NCBI RefSeq assembly: GCF_002156385.1
Contig: NZ_MVJM01000002.1
Location: 528,921 to 592,920 of the forward strand
Source: Halalkalibacter urbisdiaboli
Lineage (GTDB): Bacteria > Bacillota > Bacilli > Bacillales > Bacillaceae_D
Direction: 5' to 3'
DNA: 64,000 nt
The position numbers were made by a program, and so were the translations under genes. Shown one piece after another: positions 63,844-64,000 of the stretch. The first letter of the stretch is position 1, and the number at the start of each line of letters is the position of its first letter. The notes below the pieces were generated by a model. That model worked only from the letters and a program-made list of their open reading frames with translations. It did no database searches and was not told where the DNA came from.

Positions 63844-64000
63844 GAGGACGTTGAAAAAGGGTGCTTTTCCCTTTTTCAGTGCCTCTAAGCAATGTGTGGA
63901 GCCGTTGTAATCTTTTTAAAAAGCCTACTATGAGTGGATTTCTCATAGAAGCGAGCAACGTGTGGAGCCGTTGCTACTTAATAAGAGCCACTGAAAAAGG
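63844..64000 (+). repeat. Intergenic hairpin element, copy 7 (runs past window edge)
   Basis: End hairpin (GACGTTGAAAAAGGG / CCCTTTTTCAGTGCCTC), AAGCAATGTGTGGAGCCGTT, TTTTTAAAAAGCCTACTATG and a decayed central hairpin (loop TGGATTT), AGCAACGTGTGGAGCCGTTG, and the start of the next end hairpin (GCCACTGAAAAAGG), cut by the window end. Probably another dimer. Confidence 0.9.

Overview
The window is about 64 kb of low-GC Firmicute chromosome. Strong Shine-Dalgarno sites, frequent GTG and TTG starts, a Spo0E-like phosphatase, and a gene order recalling the Bacillus subtilis yug/yui/yum/yut region point to the Bacillaceae. The futalosine-route menaquinone gene (MqnE), a TRAP transporter, a YuiF-type antiporter and several plant-polysaccharide genes suggest an alkaliphilic or halo-alkaliphilic plant-biomass degrader of the Halalkalibacter/Alkalihalobacillus kind. 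That placement is inference; no rRNA gene is present.

Layout. 1-6.7 kb: sugar catabolism on the minus strand (GH43 arabinanase, then LacI-type regulator, cellobiose 2-epimerase, ROK glucokinase, ManA). The regulator carries a single-base frameshift. 6.7-9.7 kb: small hypothetical genes, a LysM-CAP secreted protein, a CatE-like dioxygenase and a cold-shock protein. 9.9-14.9 kb: a giant secreted nuclease/5'-nucleotidase. 15-25 kb: a GGDEF-EAL protein, a UV endonuclease, an ECF sigma/anti-sigma pair, an HD-GYP protein and a DUF3231 protein. 25-30 kb: a beta-propeller protein, a tandem-repeat secreted protein and an orphan response regulator. 30-34.7 kb: an accessory strip with a decayed GH2 gene, an SDR/TetR pair, a DinB/YCII/HxlR cassette and several tRNA-Ala-derived sequences, only one of them intact. 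35-37 kb: rhamnogalacturonan acetylesterase and an MFS transporter. 37-64 kb: mostly core genes (yugN, pgi, yugJ, yuzA, yugI, a DEAD helicase, thiM, alaR-alaT, luxS, yihY/brkB, HU, yuiF, TRAP dctQMP, pepA, yuiD, yuiC, yuiB, yumB, yumC, an A-type Fe-S carrier, a Spo0E-like gene, mqnE).

Functional logic. The epimerase, glucokinase and ManA fit intracellular use of beta-1,4 gluco/manno-oligosaccharides. The arabinanase, the acetylesterase and the GH2 remnant fit pectin and hemicellulose breakdown. The epimerase and acetylesterase promoters share a 13-bp near-identical sequence over the predicted -10 box, which suggests a common regulator.

Two structures are not explained by ordinary genes. First, a dispersed intergenic element occurs at least six times plus two or three diverged copies. 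It combines end hairpins, a central covarying hairpin with a conserved TGGGTTT loop, and flanking conserved half-modules. Second, truncated tRNA-Ala copies bracket two small regulator-plus-enzyme cassettes. Small genes below usual annotation limits were also found, including one with an in-frame TGA.
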